Source: Candidatus Limiplasma stercoravium (lineage in GTDB: Bacteria; Bacillota; Clostridia; Christensenellales; Aristaeellaceae). From it: DNA of 35,114 bases. Shown piece by piece: positions 8,785 to 16,176 of this stretch (its first letter is position 1; each line of letters begins with the position of its first letter). The translations under genes and the position numbers were made by a program. The DNA is taken from assembly GCA_018715175.1 (NCBI GenBank), contig DVME01000105.1, positions 1-35,114 of the forward strand, written 5' to 3'. Below the pieces are notes generated by a model. It was not told the DNA's origin and ran no database searches. It saw nothing but the letters and a program-made list of their open reading frames with translations.

Positions 8785-8839
8785 CGCAGGGGAAACGTGT
8801 TTTGGCGGAAAAGGCCGCCGTAGGCGGACTTTTTCGACA
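8785..8839 (+). repeat. Dispersed palindromic repeat, copy 1
   Basis: These 55 bases match the reverse complement of 22380-22434 at 53 positions. The core is a 37-base near-palindrome (8803-8839) with a GTA loop and a T5 run at its right end, so it should also act as a terminator. Both copies lie just 3' of a gene and in the same orientation relative to that gene (hisJ here). Confidence 0.85.
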
Positions 8840-8845
8840 AGCTGC

Positions 8846-8877
8846 ACGGGGCTGACTTCAGCCCCGTCTTTGCTTTT
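8846..8877 (+). terminator. Terminator-like hairpin before the nucleoside phosphorylase gene
   Basis: ACGGGGCTG (8846-8854) pairs with the 9 bases at 8859-8867 around ACTT, followed by CTTTGCTTTT. It lies only about 20 bases before the ribosome binding site at 8882-8889. It may therefore be an attenuator-like structure in the leader or the last terminator of the upstream unit. Confidence 0.5.
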
Positions 8878-8898
8878 GGACAAAGGAGGCGCGAGCGA

Positions 8899-10224
8899 AT
8901 GAACATGGTGGACATCATCGACCAAAAAAAGCGGGGAATGGCGCTGAACGAGGCTCAGATCCGCTTATTTGTCCAGGGCGCGGCGGAGGGAACCGTGCCG
9001 GATTATCAATTGGCTGCGCTGCTTATGGCCATTCGCCTGCAGGGGATGAACCGCGAGGAAACCGTGCAGCTTACCATGGCCATGGCGCATTCCGGCGATA
9101 TATGCGACCTTAGCGGCATTCAGGGCATCCCCACCGACAAGCATTCCACCGGCGGCGTGGGCGATACCACCACCCTGGTGCTTGCGCCGCTGGTGGCCGC
9201 CTGCGGCGTTCCCGTAGCCAAGATGAGCGGCCGCGGCCTGGGGCATACGGGCGGCACGCTGGACAAGCTGGAAAGCATCCCGGGCTTTCGGGTGGATTTG
9301 AGTGAGGAAGCGTTTTTGGCGCAGGTGCGCAAGCTGGGCGTGGCCATCATCGGCCAGACCAAAAACCTCGCCCCGGCCGATAAAGCGCTCTATGCCCTGC
9401 GCGATGTGACGGCCACCGTGGATAGCCTGCCGCTGATCGCCTCCAGCATCATGAGCAAAAAGCTGGCCAGCGGCGCGCGGGCCATCGTGCTGGATGTCAA
9501 GACCGGCGCAGGCGCGCTCATGCACACCCTCGAGGACAGCATCGAACTGGCGCGCGCGATGGTGCGCATCGGGCAGGACGCCGGCCGGCGCGTGGTGGCG
9601 CTGGTGACGGATATGGGCGAGCCGCTGGGCAGTCATGTGGGCAACGCGCTGGAGGTCAAGGAAGCCATCGACGTGCTCAGCGGGCGCACGGGCGGCCCGC
9701 TCAAGCGCGTGGCGCTGGCGCTCGGGGCGCAAATGCTGGTGTTGGGCGGCGCCGCAAAGGACGAGGCTGAGGCGCTAGGACGCCTGGAAGAAGCGCTGCA
9801 AAGCGGCGCGGGCCTGGAACGCCTACGCCGCTTGATTATCGCGCAGGGCGGCGACCCCGCCTGCGTGGACGATACCGCCTGCCTGCCGCAAGCGCGCGTT
9901 GTGAGGGACGTGCCGGCGCCAGCGCAGGGCTATGTGCTGCGCATGGATACCGTGGGCCTGGGCATGACCGCGCAGGCCATGGGCGCAGGCCGCAGGGTCA
10001 AGACGGATGTCATCGACCCCAGCGTGGGCTTTGTGCTTCACAAGCGCATTGGCGACCCGGTGCGCCGGGGCGAACCGCTGGCCACCGTCCACGCCCGAGA
10101 TCCAGAAAGCGCGCAAACGGCGGCGCAGGCGATTGCCCGTCTGGTGGAAATTTCGCCGCAGCAAACGCCGCCTTGCAAGCTTGTCCACGCCTTCGTCGAT
10201 GGCGAACGAACGGAAATGCGCTAG
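8899..10224 (+). CDS. pdp: Pyrimidine-nucleoside phosphorylase
   Basis: A 441-residue member of the thymidine/pyrimidine nucleoside phosphorylase family (NP-II). It splits uridine, thymidine or deoxyuridine with phosphate to the base and (deoxy)ribose-1-phosphate for salvage. The start MNMVDIIDQKKRG is typical of the Gram-positive enzyme. The phosphate loop is KHSTGGVGDTTTL, followed by KMSGRGLGHTGGTLDKLES, the family signature, and VDSLPLIASSIMSKKLA. The C-terminal alpha/beta domain contains the GxGR and DPSVGF region. AAAGGAGG lies 9 bases before the ATG at 8899. It stands alone; its stop is 5 bases from the convergent hydrolase stop. Symbol deoA would also be used if it proves thymidine-specific. 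Confidence 0.93.
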   Translation: MNMVDIIDQKKRGMALNEAQIRLFVQGAAEGTVPDYQLAALLMAIRLQGMNREETVQLTMAMAHSGDICDLSGIQGIPTDKHSTGGVGDTTTLVLAPLVAACGVPVAKMSGRGLGHTGGTLDKLESIPGFRVDLSEEAFLAQVRKLGVAIIGQTKNLAPADKALYALRDVTATVDSLPLIASSIMSKKLASGARAIVLDVKTGAGALMHTLEDSIELARAMVRIGQDAGRRVVALVTDMGEPLGSHVGNALEVKEAIDVLSGRTGGPLKRVALALGAQMLVLGGAAKDEAEALGRLEEALQSGAGLERLRRLIIAQGGDPACVDDTACLPQARVVRDVPAPAQGYVLRMDTVGLGMTAQAMGAGRRVKTDVIDPSVGFVLHKRIGDPVRRGEPLATVHARDPESAQTAAQAIARLVEISPQQTPPCKLVHAFVDGERTEMR

Positions 10225-10229
10225 TTCTT

Positions 10230-11012
10230 TCAGCGCTCCTGCTCCTCGCGGGCCGCGCGCATCAGTCCGTCGGTGGCCTCCACGATGGCGTCCAGCTCTC
10301 GGGAAAGGGTCACCACGTGCGGCACGCCCTTGAGCTGCAGCTTGCGGCGCACGTCGCTGGAGACGCCTTCCAAAATCTGATCCGCGCTGCCAAGCCAGAT
10401 GGTTTCGTCCTGGTCGCTCTGCACGCAGAGGATGGGACAGCTGATGTTGAACAGGTTGTCCCGCGCCAGGCGGATGAGGCGGTGGAGGTCTGCTCCCTTG
10501 GCGGTGGGAAAACCTGTATAGCCGTAGTCGTAGGTGCGGTCCAGCGAGGCGTGGCGCTCGTCGGGCGCGCGCCAGGACACGCGGGGATAGAACGGATAGA
10601 GCAGGCCGCTCAGCGGCAGCAGGCGGTTTTGCGTCGCCATGGGCGCGGAATAGGTGACGCAGCCGTGTACCTTCATTTGCTGCGCCACAATCAACGCCAG
10701 CACGCCGCCCATGGACAGGCCGCCCACGGTTAGCGTGCGCACCTCCTGGAGCATATCCAGCGCGGCTTGCTTGGCGGCTTGCAGCCACATTTGCCAGTTG
10801 GAGCGGGCCATGTCCTCCTCGGTGGAGGCGTGGCCGGGCAGGTTGATCGTGCGCACCGTGTGCCCGCGCTGATGCAGCGCGTCGGCCAGCTTGCGCATAT
10901 GCGCGGCGCTGCCGGTAAAGCCGTGCAGGAGCAGGATGCCATTGTCGTCGCCCCGCAAATGGACGGGTTGGCAAATTTCGCGGTCAAAAAACCCTTTTTC
11001 GGTAGGCTTCAT
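10230..11012 (-). CDS. Alpha/beta hydrolase, carboxylesterase/lipase-like
   Basis: A 260-residue serine hydrolase without signal peptide, resembling the Est30-type carboxylesterases and monoacylglycerol lipases of Gram-positive bacteria. Early ILLLHGFTGSAAHM gives the oxyanion hole, GLSMGGVLAL holds the nucleophile serine, and the acid and base are likely the aspartate in VQSDQDETI and the histidine in GVPHVVTLSRE. Substrate unknown. The start at 11012 is chosen because GAAAGGA lies 8 bases upstream; an ATG at 11021 would overlap that site. It follows the MFS gene by 31 bases on the same strand and is probably cotranscribed with it, so export or uptake of an ester is possible but unproven. 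Confidence 0.85.
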   Translation of the reverse strand: MKPTEKGFFDREICQPVHLRGDDNGILLLHGFTGSAAHMRKLADALHQRGHTVRTINLPGHASTEEDMARSNWQMWLQAAKQAALDMLQEVRTLTVGGLSMGGVLALIVAQQMKVHGCVTYSAPMATQNRLLPLSGLLYPFYPRVSWRAPDERHASLDRTYDYGYTGFPTAKGADLHRLIRLARDNLFNISCPILCVQSDQDETIWLGSADQILEGVSSDVRRKLQLKGVPHVVTLSRELDAIVEATDGLMRAAREEQER

Positions 11013-11043
11013 GGCGGTCATCCTTTCGCAGGTTCTTCAAACG

Positions 11044-12318
11044 CTATGCGCTGGGCGCGGCGTTTATGCGTCCCTCGCGCTCCAGGGCGCAGGTAAGCAA
11101 CAGGGCGGCGGCGGTGAGGCAAAGATTGATGGCAAAGGGAAGCGCGCGGTTGATCTCGGCCGCCATGCCTGCCAGGGTGCTCAGCGGCGAGGTTACCAGC
11201 ATGCACATCGCATAGAAAAAGCCCAGCATGCGCGCCCGTTCCTCACGATCGATGTTGAGCATTTGCAGGGAGGTGAGCATGGGGCTGAGAATGGACAGCG
11301 CCACGGCCTCCAGGCACACGGAGACGAGCACCAGCGCATAAGCCCCTGCGGGCATGAACAGCATCAGGCATTGCTGCGCGCCCATCATGACCAGCGCGGT
11401 CGCCACAGGATAACGGAAGCGGCGCACATCCAGCCGGGGCGCGATGAGAAAATAGCAAAGCAGCGTGCCCAAGGTTTTGACGGTGGAAAAAATGGATAGG
11501 TTTTCGGGGGCGACGCCCAGCTTTTGGGTCACCAGCAGCGGCCAGAAGGCGTCGTTGACGCTGTTCATGCCGGCTTGACAGGCAATCAGCGCCGCCGCCA
11601 GCATGGTACGGCGGGTATGGAGCATGGTTTTGAGCACGCAGCGTCCGTCCCACAGCCGGCGCAGGATGCCCACGCCGCGCGACTCGGCCATGCGCCGAAG
11701 CCCCACGGAGGTTTCCTTGCACAGAAAATACAGCGAGACGAACTTGGTGGTCATCAGCACACAGGTAAGGCCGTAGAGGAAACGCATGGTCGGCACCACG
11801 CCGGAATGCTGCACAAACGCATAGGACAGCGGCGCGGCAAAGCCCGCGACGAGCCCGGCGACGGAGGCGATGGTGTACAGGTGTACCAGCTTGTTTTCCG
11901 GCGCGTCTTCGATGAGCAGCAGCCCCCAGGAGGTTTCCGTCACGCGCCACGCGCCGTTGAGAATGGACGCCGCCGCGAACCAGCGCACATCCCGCGCCAG
12001 CATCCACAAGAGCGTGGGCACGCTCCAACTCAGGGTGTCGAAGATGAGCGTGCACAGGCGCCGGCCCAGCTTGTCCGTCAGCACGCCGCCCAGGAGCGAC
12101 CATACCATCTGCGATACCAGCGACAGCGTGGAAAGCAGGCCGATTTGCGTGGGCGTCAGGCCCAGGGCGGACATGTACACGGACACAAAGGGTAGGTATA
12201 GGTTGTAGGGAATGCCCCAAAGCGGCTCCAGGTACAGACAGGGACGGGCGTTGCCTTCCAGGTGGATCAGGGTGTCTATGACGGCATTCCCGCTCAGGCG
12301 GGCTCGGATGCCCTTCAT
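11044..12318 (-). CDS. Major facilitator superfamily transporter
   Basis: A 424-residue integral membrane protein with about twelve hydrophobic segments in two halves. The MFS loop motif is visible between segments 2 and 3 as GGVLTDKLGRRL, and a second, degenerate one in the C-terminal half. The central loop (about residues 195-225) is basic. The N-terminal 40 residues are hydrophilic. I cannot tell the substrate. The start at 12318 is supported by AAGGAG nine bases upstream and a promoter at 12378-12350; the frame stays open 20 codons further but the predicted transcript begins inside that part. Followed at 31 bases by the alpha/beta hydrolase. Confidence 0.85.
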   Translation of the reverse strand: MKGIRARLSGNAVIDTLIHLEGNARPCLYLEPLWGIPYNLYLPFVSVYMSALGLTPTQIGLLSTLSLVSQMVWSLLGGVLTDKLGRRLCTLIFDTLSWSVPTLLWMLARDVRWFAAASILNGAWRVTETSWGLLLIEDAPENKLVHLYTIASVAGLVAGFAAPLSYAFVQHSGVVPTMRFLYGLTCVLMTTKFVSLYFLCKETSVGLRRMAESRGVGILRRLWDGRCVLKTMLHTRRTMLAAALIACQAGMNSVNDAFWPLLVTQKLGVAPENLSIFSTVKTLGTLLCYFLIAPRLDVRRFRYPVATALVMMGAQQCLMLFMPAGAYALVLVSVCLEAVALSILSPMLTSLQMLNIDREERARMLGFFYAMCMLVTSPLSTLAGMAAEINRALPFAINLCLTAAALLLTCALEREGRINAAPSA

Positions 12319-12349
12319 GTTGGCACGCTCCTTGCAAGGTGATGCTCCC

Positions 12350-12378
12350 ATTATACCCAAAACGCGGCCATGGGGCAA
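12350..12378 (-). promoter_or_regulatory. Promoter for the MFS transporter-hydrolase pair
   Basis: Read on the minus strand: TTGCCC (12378-12373), a 17-base spacer, then TATAAT (12355-12350), about 31 bases before the MFS start. A perfect -10 with a partly matching -35. It lies right after the rubredoxin gene stop, so the transporter can be expressed independently of it. Confidence 0.7.
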
Positions 12379-12384
12379 GCGGCG

Positions 12385-12981
12385 TCAATCGCGCTGGAAC
12401 GCTTCTGCGCCGTGTTTGCAGATGGGGCAGATGAAATCCGGCGGGAGCACGTCGCCGTCGTAGTGATAGCCGCAGATGCGGCAGGTGTAGCCGCGCGAAG
12501 GCGCGGGGCGGCGGGGCTTGACGTTGGAGTGATAGTAGGCGTAGGTCATGGGCGGGGCGGAAGCAAGCGCTTTCATATCGGTCACGTCGGCCAGGTAGAG
12601 CTGATGCGTGCCGCAGTCCATCACGCTGCGAACCTTGCCGCAGAGGACGGCGCAGCAGGCCGTGTCCAGGTAGCGCAGGCCGTTGGAAGCGCGGGGATCG
12701 TTGCGGGAGGCAAACTTGTCCACCTCCCGTCCGCTTTGAAAGCCAAAATGCCGAAACAAGTCCATGCCCGCGTCCTGGCTGAGCACGCTGAGCGCGAACA
12801 CGCCGGTTTCATCCAGGATGGAGGCGGTATGGTTGGCTTTGTTTACGCCCAGCGTCAGGCGCAGCGGCTGATCGGTAATTTGCATGGCTGTGTTGATGAT
12901 GCAGGCGTTGTCGCGGGCTCCGTCGTTGACGCTGAGCAGGTATAGGCCGTAACTGAGGGTAAAGATGGCGTTGGCGTCCAT
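12385..12981 (-). CDS. hrb: High-molecular-weight rubredoxin: flavin reductase-rubredoxin fusion
   Basis: A 198-residue fusion. Residues 1 to about 150 resemble the FMN-binding flavin reductase-like split barrel (YGLYLLSVNDGARDNACIIN, then ITDQPLRLTLGVNKANHT, and GVFALSVLSQDA). Residues 165-198 are a rubredoxin with iron ligands Cys167, Cys170, Cys185 and Cys188 (CRICGY and CPICK). In Moorella the homologous Hrb carries electrons from NAD(P)H to flavodiiron proteins for oxygen or NO detoxification, which is its likely role here. AAAAGGAGG lies 7 bases before the ATG. It is divergent from the methionine sulfoxide reductase gene, so two oxidative-stress functions share one intergenic region. 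Confidence 0.9.
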   Translation of the reverse strand: MDANAIFTLSYGLYLLSVNDGARDNACIINTAMQITDQPLRLTLGVNKANHTASILDETGVFALSVLSQDAGMDLFRHFGFQSGREVDKFASRNDPRASNGLRYLDTACCAVLCGKVRSVMDCGTHQLYLADVTDMKALASAPPMTYAYYHSNVKPRRPAPSRGYTCRICGYHYDGDVLPPDFICPICKHGAEAFQRD

Positions 12982-13019
12982 GGAAAGTCCTCCTTTTCTG
13001 TGACGGGATGCATGTTTCT

Positions 13020-13047
13020 ATTATGGGTGAAAAACTCCGTGATGAAA
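13020..13047 (-). promoter_or_regulatory. Possible promoter for hrb
   Basis: On the minus strand CATAAT (13025-13020) with TTTCAT (13047-13042) 16 bases upstream. The -35 is poor. It overlaps the region of the divergent promoter at 13062-13067, so the two could share a regulator. Confidence 0.35.
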
Positions 13048-13058
13048 CCGCTGTTTTG

Positions 13059-13067
13059 TGGTATACT
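13059..13067 (+). promoter_or_regulatory. Extended -10 promoter for the msrC-nth-obg operon
   Basis: TGGTATACT (13059-13067) is an extended -10 element; no good -35 is seen 17 bases upstream. Transcription would begin near 13074, leaving about 22 bases before the GTG start at 13096. Confidence 0.6.
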
Positions 13068-13095
13068 GTTGGCGCCCGAAACGGAGGTGGCGCAC

Positions 13096-13575
13096 GTGAC
13101 CTTGCAAACCCTGGCGGCGCAGCTGGAAGCGCTCATCGGCCGGGAGCGCGATCCCCTGCCCAACCTGGCCAACGCCAGCGCGCTGATCTTTCATTCCCTG
13201 GAAGGGCTCAACTGGGCTGGCTTTTACCTGTACAAGGGCGGCGAGCTGGTGCTGGGGCCGTTTCAGGGAAAGCCGGCGTGCGTGCGCATCGCCCTGGAAC
13301 GCGGCGTGTGCGGCGCGGCGGCGCGCCAACGGCGCACGCTGGTGGTGGACGATGTGCACGCCTTTGCGGGGCACATCGCGTGCGATGCGGCTTCCAAAAG
13401 CGAGCTGGTGGTGCCCCTGATTCACGACGGCCGGCTGCTGGGCGTGTTGGATGTCGACAGCCCCATGCTCGCCCGGTTTTCCCAGACGGATGTCCAGGCC
13501 CTGCAAGAATTGTGCCGCGTCCTCGTTCTTAGCTGCGACTGGCCGGTCGCGCTATCATCCACAGGGAGGGGCTGA
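13096..13575 (+). CDS. msrC: Free methionine-R-sulfoxide reductase (GAF domain)
   Basis: A 159-residue single GAF-domain enzyme that reduces free methionine-(R)-sulfoxide using thioredoxin-type reductant. The three conserved cysteines are Cys62 (GKPACVRI), Cys72 (GVCGAA) and Cys96 (HIACDA). Their spacing of 10 and 24 residues is the same as that of the E. coli enzyme. NWAGFYLY and the closing LLGVLDVDSP are also typical. The GTG at 13096 is chosen because GGAGG lies 8 bases upstream and the length then fits the family; an ATG at 13042 would fall before the predicted transcription start. It leads an operon with nth four bases downstream. Confidence 0.9.
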   Translation: MTLQTLAAQLEALIGRERDPLPNLANASALIFHSLEGLNWAGFYLYKGGELVLGPFQGKPACVRIALERGVCGAAARQRRTLVVDDVHAFAGHIACDAASKSELVVPLIHDGRLLGVLDVDSPMLARFSQTDVQALQELCRVLVLSCDWPVALSSTGRG

Positions 13576-13579
13576 TTTC

Positions 13580-14233
13580 ATGCGCGTATCCAAGAAAGCC
13601 ATCCTCGCGGCTTTGGCCGCCGAATATCCGCAGGCCGGGCCGGAACTGCATTTTACCAACCCTTACGAGACGCTGGTGGCGGTCATGCTGTCGGCCCAAT
13701 GCACGGACCGGCAGGTCAACCGCGTCACCCCCGCGCTGTTCGCCCGGTATCCCACCGTGGCGGACATGGCCGCCGCCGATGTGGACGACGTGTACGTAAT
13801 GGTCAAAAGCTGCGGTTTTAAGAGCAAGGCGGGCAACATCGTCAACGCCTGCCGCCTCATCATGCAAAACCACGGCGGCGAGGTGCCCGGCACCATGGAG
13901 GCGCTCACCGCCCTGCCCGGCGTGGGGCGAAAGACCGCCAACGTGGTTTTGGCCAACGCCTTTGGCGTGCCCACCATCGCGGTGGACACGCATGTGTTTC
14001 GCGTTTCCAACCGCTTGGGCCTGGCCGACGCCAAGACCGTGGAAGAAACCGAACGCCAGCTCTGCCGCGCCATTCCTCGCCGGGATTGGGTAAACGCGCA
14101 TCATTGGCTCATCTTTCACGGCCGCCGGGTGTGCCACGCCCGCCATCCCCAATGCCAAACCTGCGCGCTTAACGCCCTGTGCAAATCATCGCCCGTGCGC
14201 CCCGCCAAAGGGGTTCGGGCAATAGAACAGTAA
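13580..14233 (+). CDS. nth: Endonuclease III (DNA glycosylase/AP lyase)
   Basis: A 217-residue base-excision repair enzyme that removes oxidised pyrimidines and cuts abasic sites. The helix-hairpin-helix is LPGVGRKTAN with catalytic Lys118; the catalytic aspartate is Asp136 in VDTHVFRVSNRL. The [4Fe-4S] cluster ligands are Cys185, Cys192, Cys195 and Cys201, in the exact C-x6-C-x2-C-x5-C arrangement of the family. The ATG lies four bases after the msrC stop with GGGAGGGG just upstream. Paired with msrC, this gives two oxidative-damage repair functions in one transcript. The stop is 11 bases before obg. Confidence 0.96.
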   Translation: MRVSKKAILAALAAEYPQAGPELHFTNPYETLVAVMLSAQCTDRQVNRVTPALFARYPTVADMAAADVDDVYVMVKSCGFKSKAGNIVNACRLIMQNHGGEVPGTMEALTALPGVGRKTANVVLANAFGVPTIAVDTHVFRVSNRLGLADAKTVEETERQLCRAIPRRDWVNAHHWLIFHGRRVCHARHPQCQTCALNALCKSSPVRPAKGVRAIEQ

Positions 14234-14244
14234 GGAGAGAACCC

Positions 14245-15513
14245 ATGGCTTCGTTTGTGGATCGAGTCACCATCACCGCCAAGGCAGGCAACGGCGGCAA
14301 CGGCTGCGTGTCGTTTCATCGGGAAAAATTCGTGCAAAACGGCGGGCCAGACGGCGGCGACGGCGGCAACGGCGGCAACGTAGTGCTCTACGCCGACCCC
14401 AATATGCACACGCTTTTGGATTTTCGCTACCACGGCAAGTACGCGGCGGAAAACGGCGCGGACGGCGGCTCGGCCCGCTGCCACGGCAAGCGCGGAGAGG
14501 ATTTGGTGGTCAAGGTGCCGGTGGGCACGGTGGTGCTGCGCGAGGACGACGGCGCTGTGGTCGCGGATATGAGCCGCCCCGGGCAGAGCCGGGTTTTGCT
14601 GCGCGGCGGCAATGGCGGCCACGGCAACGCCCGCTTTGCCACCCCTACGCGCCAGGCGCCCAACTTTGCCAAGCCCGGCATCCGCACCCAGGAGCAGGTG
14701 TTTCGCCTGGAGCTTAAAACGATCGCCGACGTGGGGCTGGTGGGATTTCCCAACGTGGGCAAGAGCACGCTTTTGGCCGCGCTGACCGCCGCCCGGCCCA
14801 AAATTGCCAACTATCCCTTTACCACCCTCACCCCCAACCTGGGCATCGTCAAGCGTTACGATACCTCCTTTGTCCTGGCCGATATCCCCGGGTTGGTGGA
14901 AGGCGCCAGCGAAGGCGTGGGCCTGGGCCACGATTTTTTGCGCCACGTGGAGCGCACGCGCCTGCTTTTGCACGTGGTGGATGCGTCGGGCAGCGAGGGC
15001 CGCGACCCGATGGAGGATTTTCGCGTCATTTGCGGGGAGCTGGAGCGCTACGGCGAGCTGTCGCAGCGTCCGCAGCTGGTGGTGCTCAACAAGTGCGACC
15101 TCTTGCCGGATCCGGCGCAGGCCCAGGCGCTCAAGGAGCGCTTTGAGCAAATGGGCTATCCGGCGTTCCCGGTCAGCGCCGCCGCCCATCGCGGCTTTGA
15201 CGCGCTTTTGGACGAGGCGGTGCGCCGCTTGGAACAGCTCCCGCCGCCGCTGGAGTTTGCGCAGGAGGTTGTGGAGGAAGCGCCCGCGCTGGACGGCGGG
15301 TTTACCGTGCGGCGCGAGAACGATTGCTTCATTGTGGAAGGCGGCTTTGTGCAGCGCCTGGTGGACAGCGTTAACTTTGACGACGAGGACAGCCTGAACT
15401 GGTTCCACCGCACATTGCGCGATCGCGGCATCATCCAGGCGCTGCGCGACCACGGCGCCGGCGAAGGTTCCACCGTGGTGTTGGGCGATATGGAATTTGA
15501 TTTCATTGATTGA
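14245..15513 (+). CDS. obg: Obg/CgtA family GTPase
   Basis: A 422-residue essential-type GTPase that associates with the 50S ribosomal subunit and takes part in ribosome maturation and stress response. Three domains are visible: the glycine-rich Obg fold (1-158, with NGGPDGGDGGNGGNV), the G domain (160-335, G1 at 167-174 GFPNVGKS, G3 DIPG at 213, G4 NKCD near 285) and the OCT domain at the C-terminus (about 350-422, ending GDMEFDFID). AAGGAGAG lies before the ATG at 14245. An upstream in-frame ATG at 14179 lies within nth. Commonly next to yhbY, as here. Confidence 0.97.
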   Translation: MASFVDRVTITAKAGNGGNGCVSFHREKFVQNGGPDGGDGGNGGNVVLYADPNMHTLLDFRYHGKYAAENGADGGSARCHGKRGEDLVVKVPVGTVVLREDDGAVVADMSRPGQSRVLLRGGNGGHGNARFATPTRQAPNFAKPGIRTQEQVFRLELKTIADVGLVGFPNVGKSTLLAALTAARPKIANYPFTTLTPNLGIVKRYDTSFVLADIPGLVEGASEGVGLGHDFLRHVERTRLLLHVVDASGSEGRDPMEDFRVICGELERYGELSQRPQLVVLNKCDLLPDPAQAQALKERFEQMGYPAFPVSAAAHRGFDALLDEAVRRLEQLPPPLEFAQEVVEEAPALDGGFTVRRENDCFIVEGGFVQRLVDSVNFDDEDSLNWFHRTLRDRGIIQALRDHGAGEGSTVVLGDMEFDFID

Positions 15514-15526
15514 CGAGGAGATAGCA

Positions 15527-15814
15527 ATGATTACCAGCAAGCAACGCGCCGCCCTGCGCTCCATGGCCAACCCCCTGGACGCCATCCTCTATATCGGCAA
15601 GGACGGCATCACCCCCAACACCCTCAAGGAGGCCTACGACGCGCTGGAAGCGCGGGAGCTGGTCAAGGGCGCCGTGCAAAACGGAAGCCCTCTGAGCGCG
15701 CGGGAGGCGCTGGAAACGCTGTGCGAACGCCTGCACGCCGAACCCGTGCAATGCATCGGCCGGCGGTTTGTGCTTTACCGGCCCAGCAGCCGGGGAAAGC
15801 GCATCGAGCTGTGA
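15527..15814 (+). CDS. yhbY: YhbY-family RNA-binding protein (CRM domain)
   Basis: A 95-residue single CRM-domain protein, the family that binds 50S ribosome precursors through a KH-like fold. It shows the N-terminal LTSKQRA-type start (MITSKQRAALRSMAN), the GxxG loop (IGKDGIT), then a helix and the closing GRRFVLYRPS. GAGGAG lies seven bases before the ATG at 15527. It lies 13 bases after obg; this gene pair is common in Bacillota and links both proteins to ribosome assembly. Its TGA overlaps the ATG of the next gene by one base. Confidence 0.93.
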   Translation: MITSKQRAALRSMANPLDAILYIGKDGITPNTLKEAYDALEARELVKGAVQNGSPLSAREALETLCERLHAEPVQCIGRRFVLYRPSSRGKRIEL

Positions 15815-16176
15815 TGCTGCCCGCGGTGCTCGCGGCCCTGCAAGGGCTTCGCCCTCCTTTCGCGCCCCTGGAAAGCGATATTCACCGCATGGTGGGCGAT
15901 TGCCTGCGCGACGCGGGCCTTCCCTGCGCGCACGAGGCGCGCATCGGCAAGGGCTGCCGCATTGATTACCTGGTGGGCACGGTGGGCGTGGAAATCAAAA
16001 AAGGCCGCCCGGATGCGGCGGGGCTGATGCGTCAGTTGGCGAGGTACGCGGCCTGCGAGCAGATCGAGGCGCTCGTGGTGGTCAGCCAGCGCGCGGTAAC
16101 GCTGCCCGACCGGGTGTGCGGCAAGCCGGTACGCGGGGTGGCTCTCAACCGGCTGTGGGGGGTGGCGCTGCCGTGA
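15814..16176 (+). CDS. Small PD-(D/E)xK-like nuclease, partner of the SNF2 helicase
   Basis: A 120-residue protein of a type I associate with phage-borne nucleases next to SNF2 helicases. The core reads GCRIDYLVGTVGVEIKKG. Asp51, Glu60 and Lys62 fit the D...ExK catalytic motif of the restriction-endonuclease fold, with a conserved glutamate at 41. A helix with QLARYA follows, then a strand (IEALVVVSQRA) and an ending with GKPVRGVALNRLW. This arrangement (core, RQLxRYA helix, strand, GKPV strand) resembles VRR-NUC-like and phage nucleases. The ATG at 15814 overlaps the yhbY stop; the stop overlaps the GTG of the helicase. Nuclease activity is inferred from motif, not proven. Confidence 0.65.
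   Translation: MLPAVLAALQGLRPPFAPLESDIHRMVGDCLRDAGLPCAHEARIGKGCRIDYLVGTVGVEIKKGRPDAAGLMRQLARYAACEQIEALVVVSQRAVTLPDRVCGKPVRGVALNRLWGVALP

Larger units (their letters stand above)
8594..8898. other. Hairpin-rich 305 bp gap between hisJ and the nucleoside phosphorylase gene
   Basis: No convincing gene. From left to right it holds six inverted repeats: 8616-8629/8634-8647 (14 bp), 8672-8681/8686-8695 (10 bp), 8701-8711/8725-8735 (11 bp), 8760-8770/8789-8799 (11 bp), 8810-8819/8823-8832 (one mismatch, followed by T's) and 8846-8854/8859-8867. A block from 8650 to 8839 starts with TGTCAAAAAA and ends with TTTTTCGACA, so its ends are inverted copies with one mismatch. I see no clear promoter for the downstream gene here. 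Confidence 0.8.

Noticed and set aside
10218-10236. Bidirectional terminator between pdp and the hydrolase gene
   Set aside because: The 5 bp stem (GCGCT/AGCGC) overlaps both stop codons and has no T run; too weak to call.
13000-13095. Longer start for msrC
   Set aside because: The predicted transcript begins near 13074; GTG 13096 has a GGAGG at 8 bases and gives the family length.
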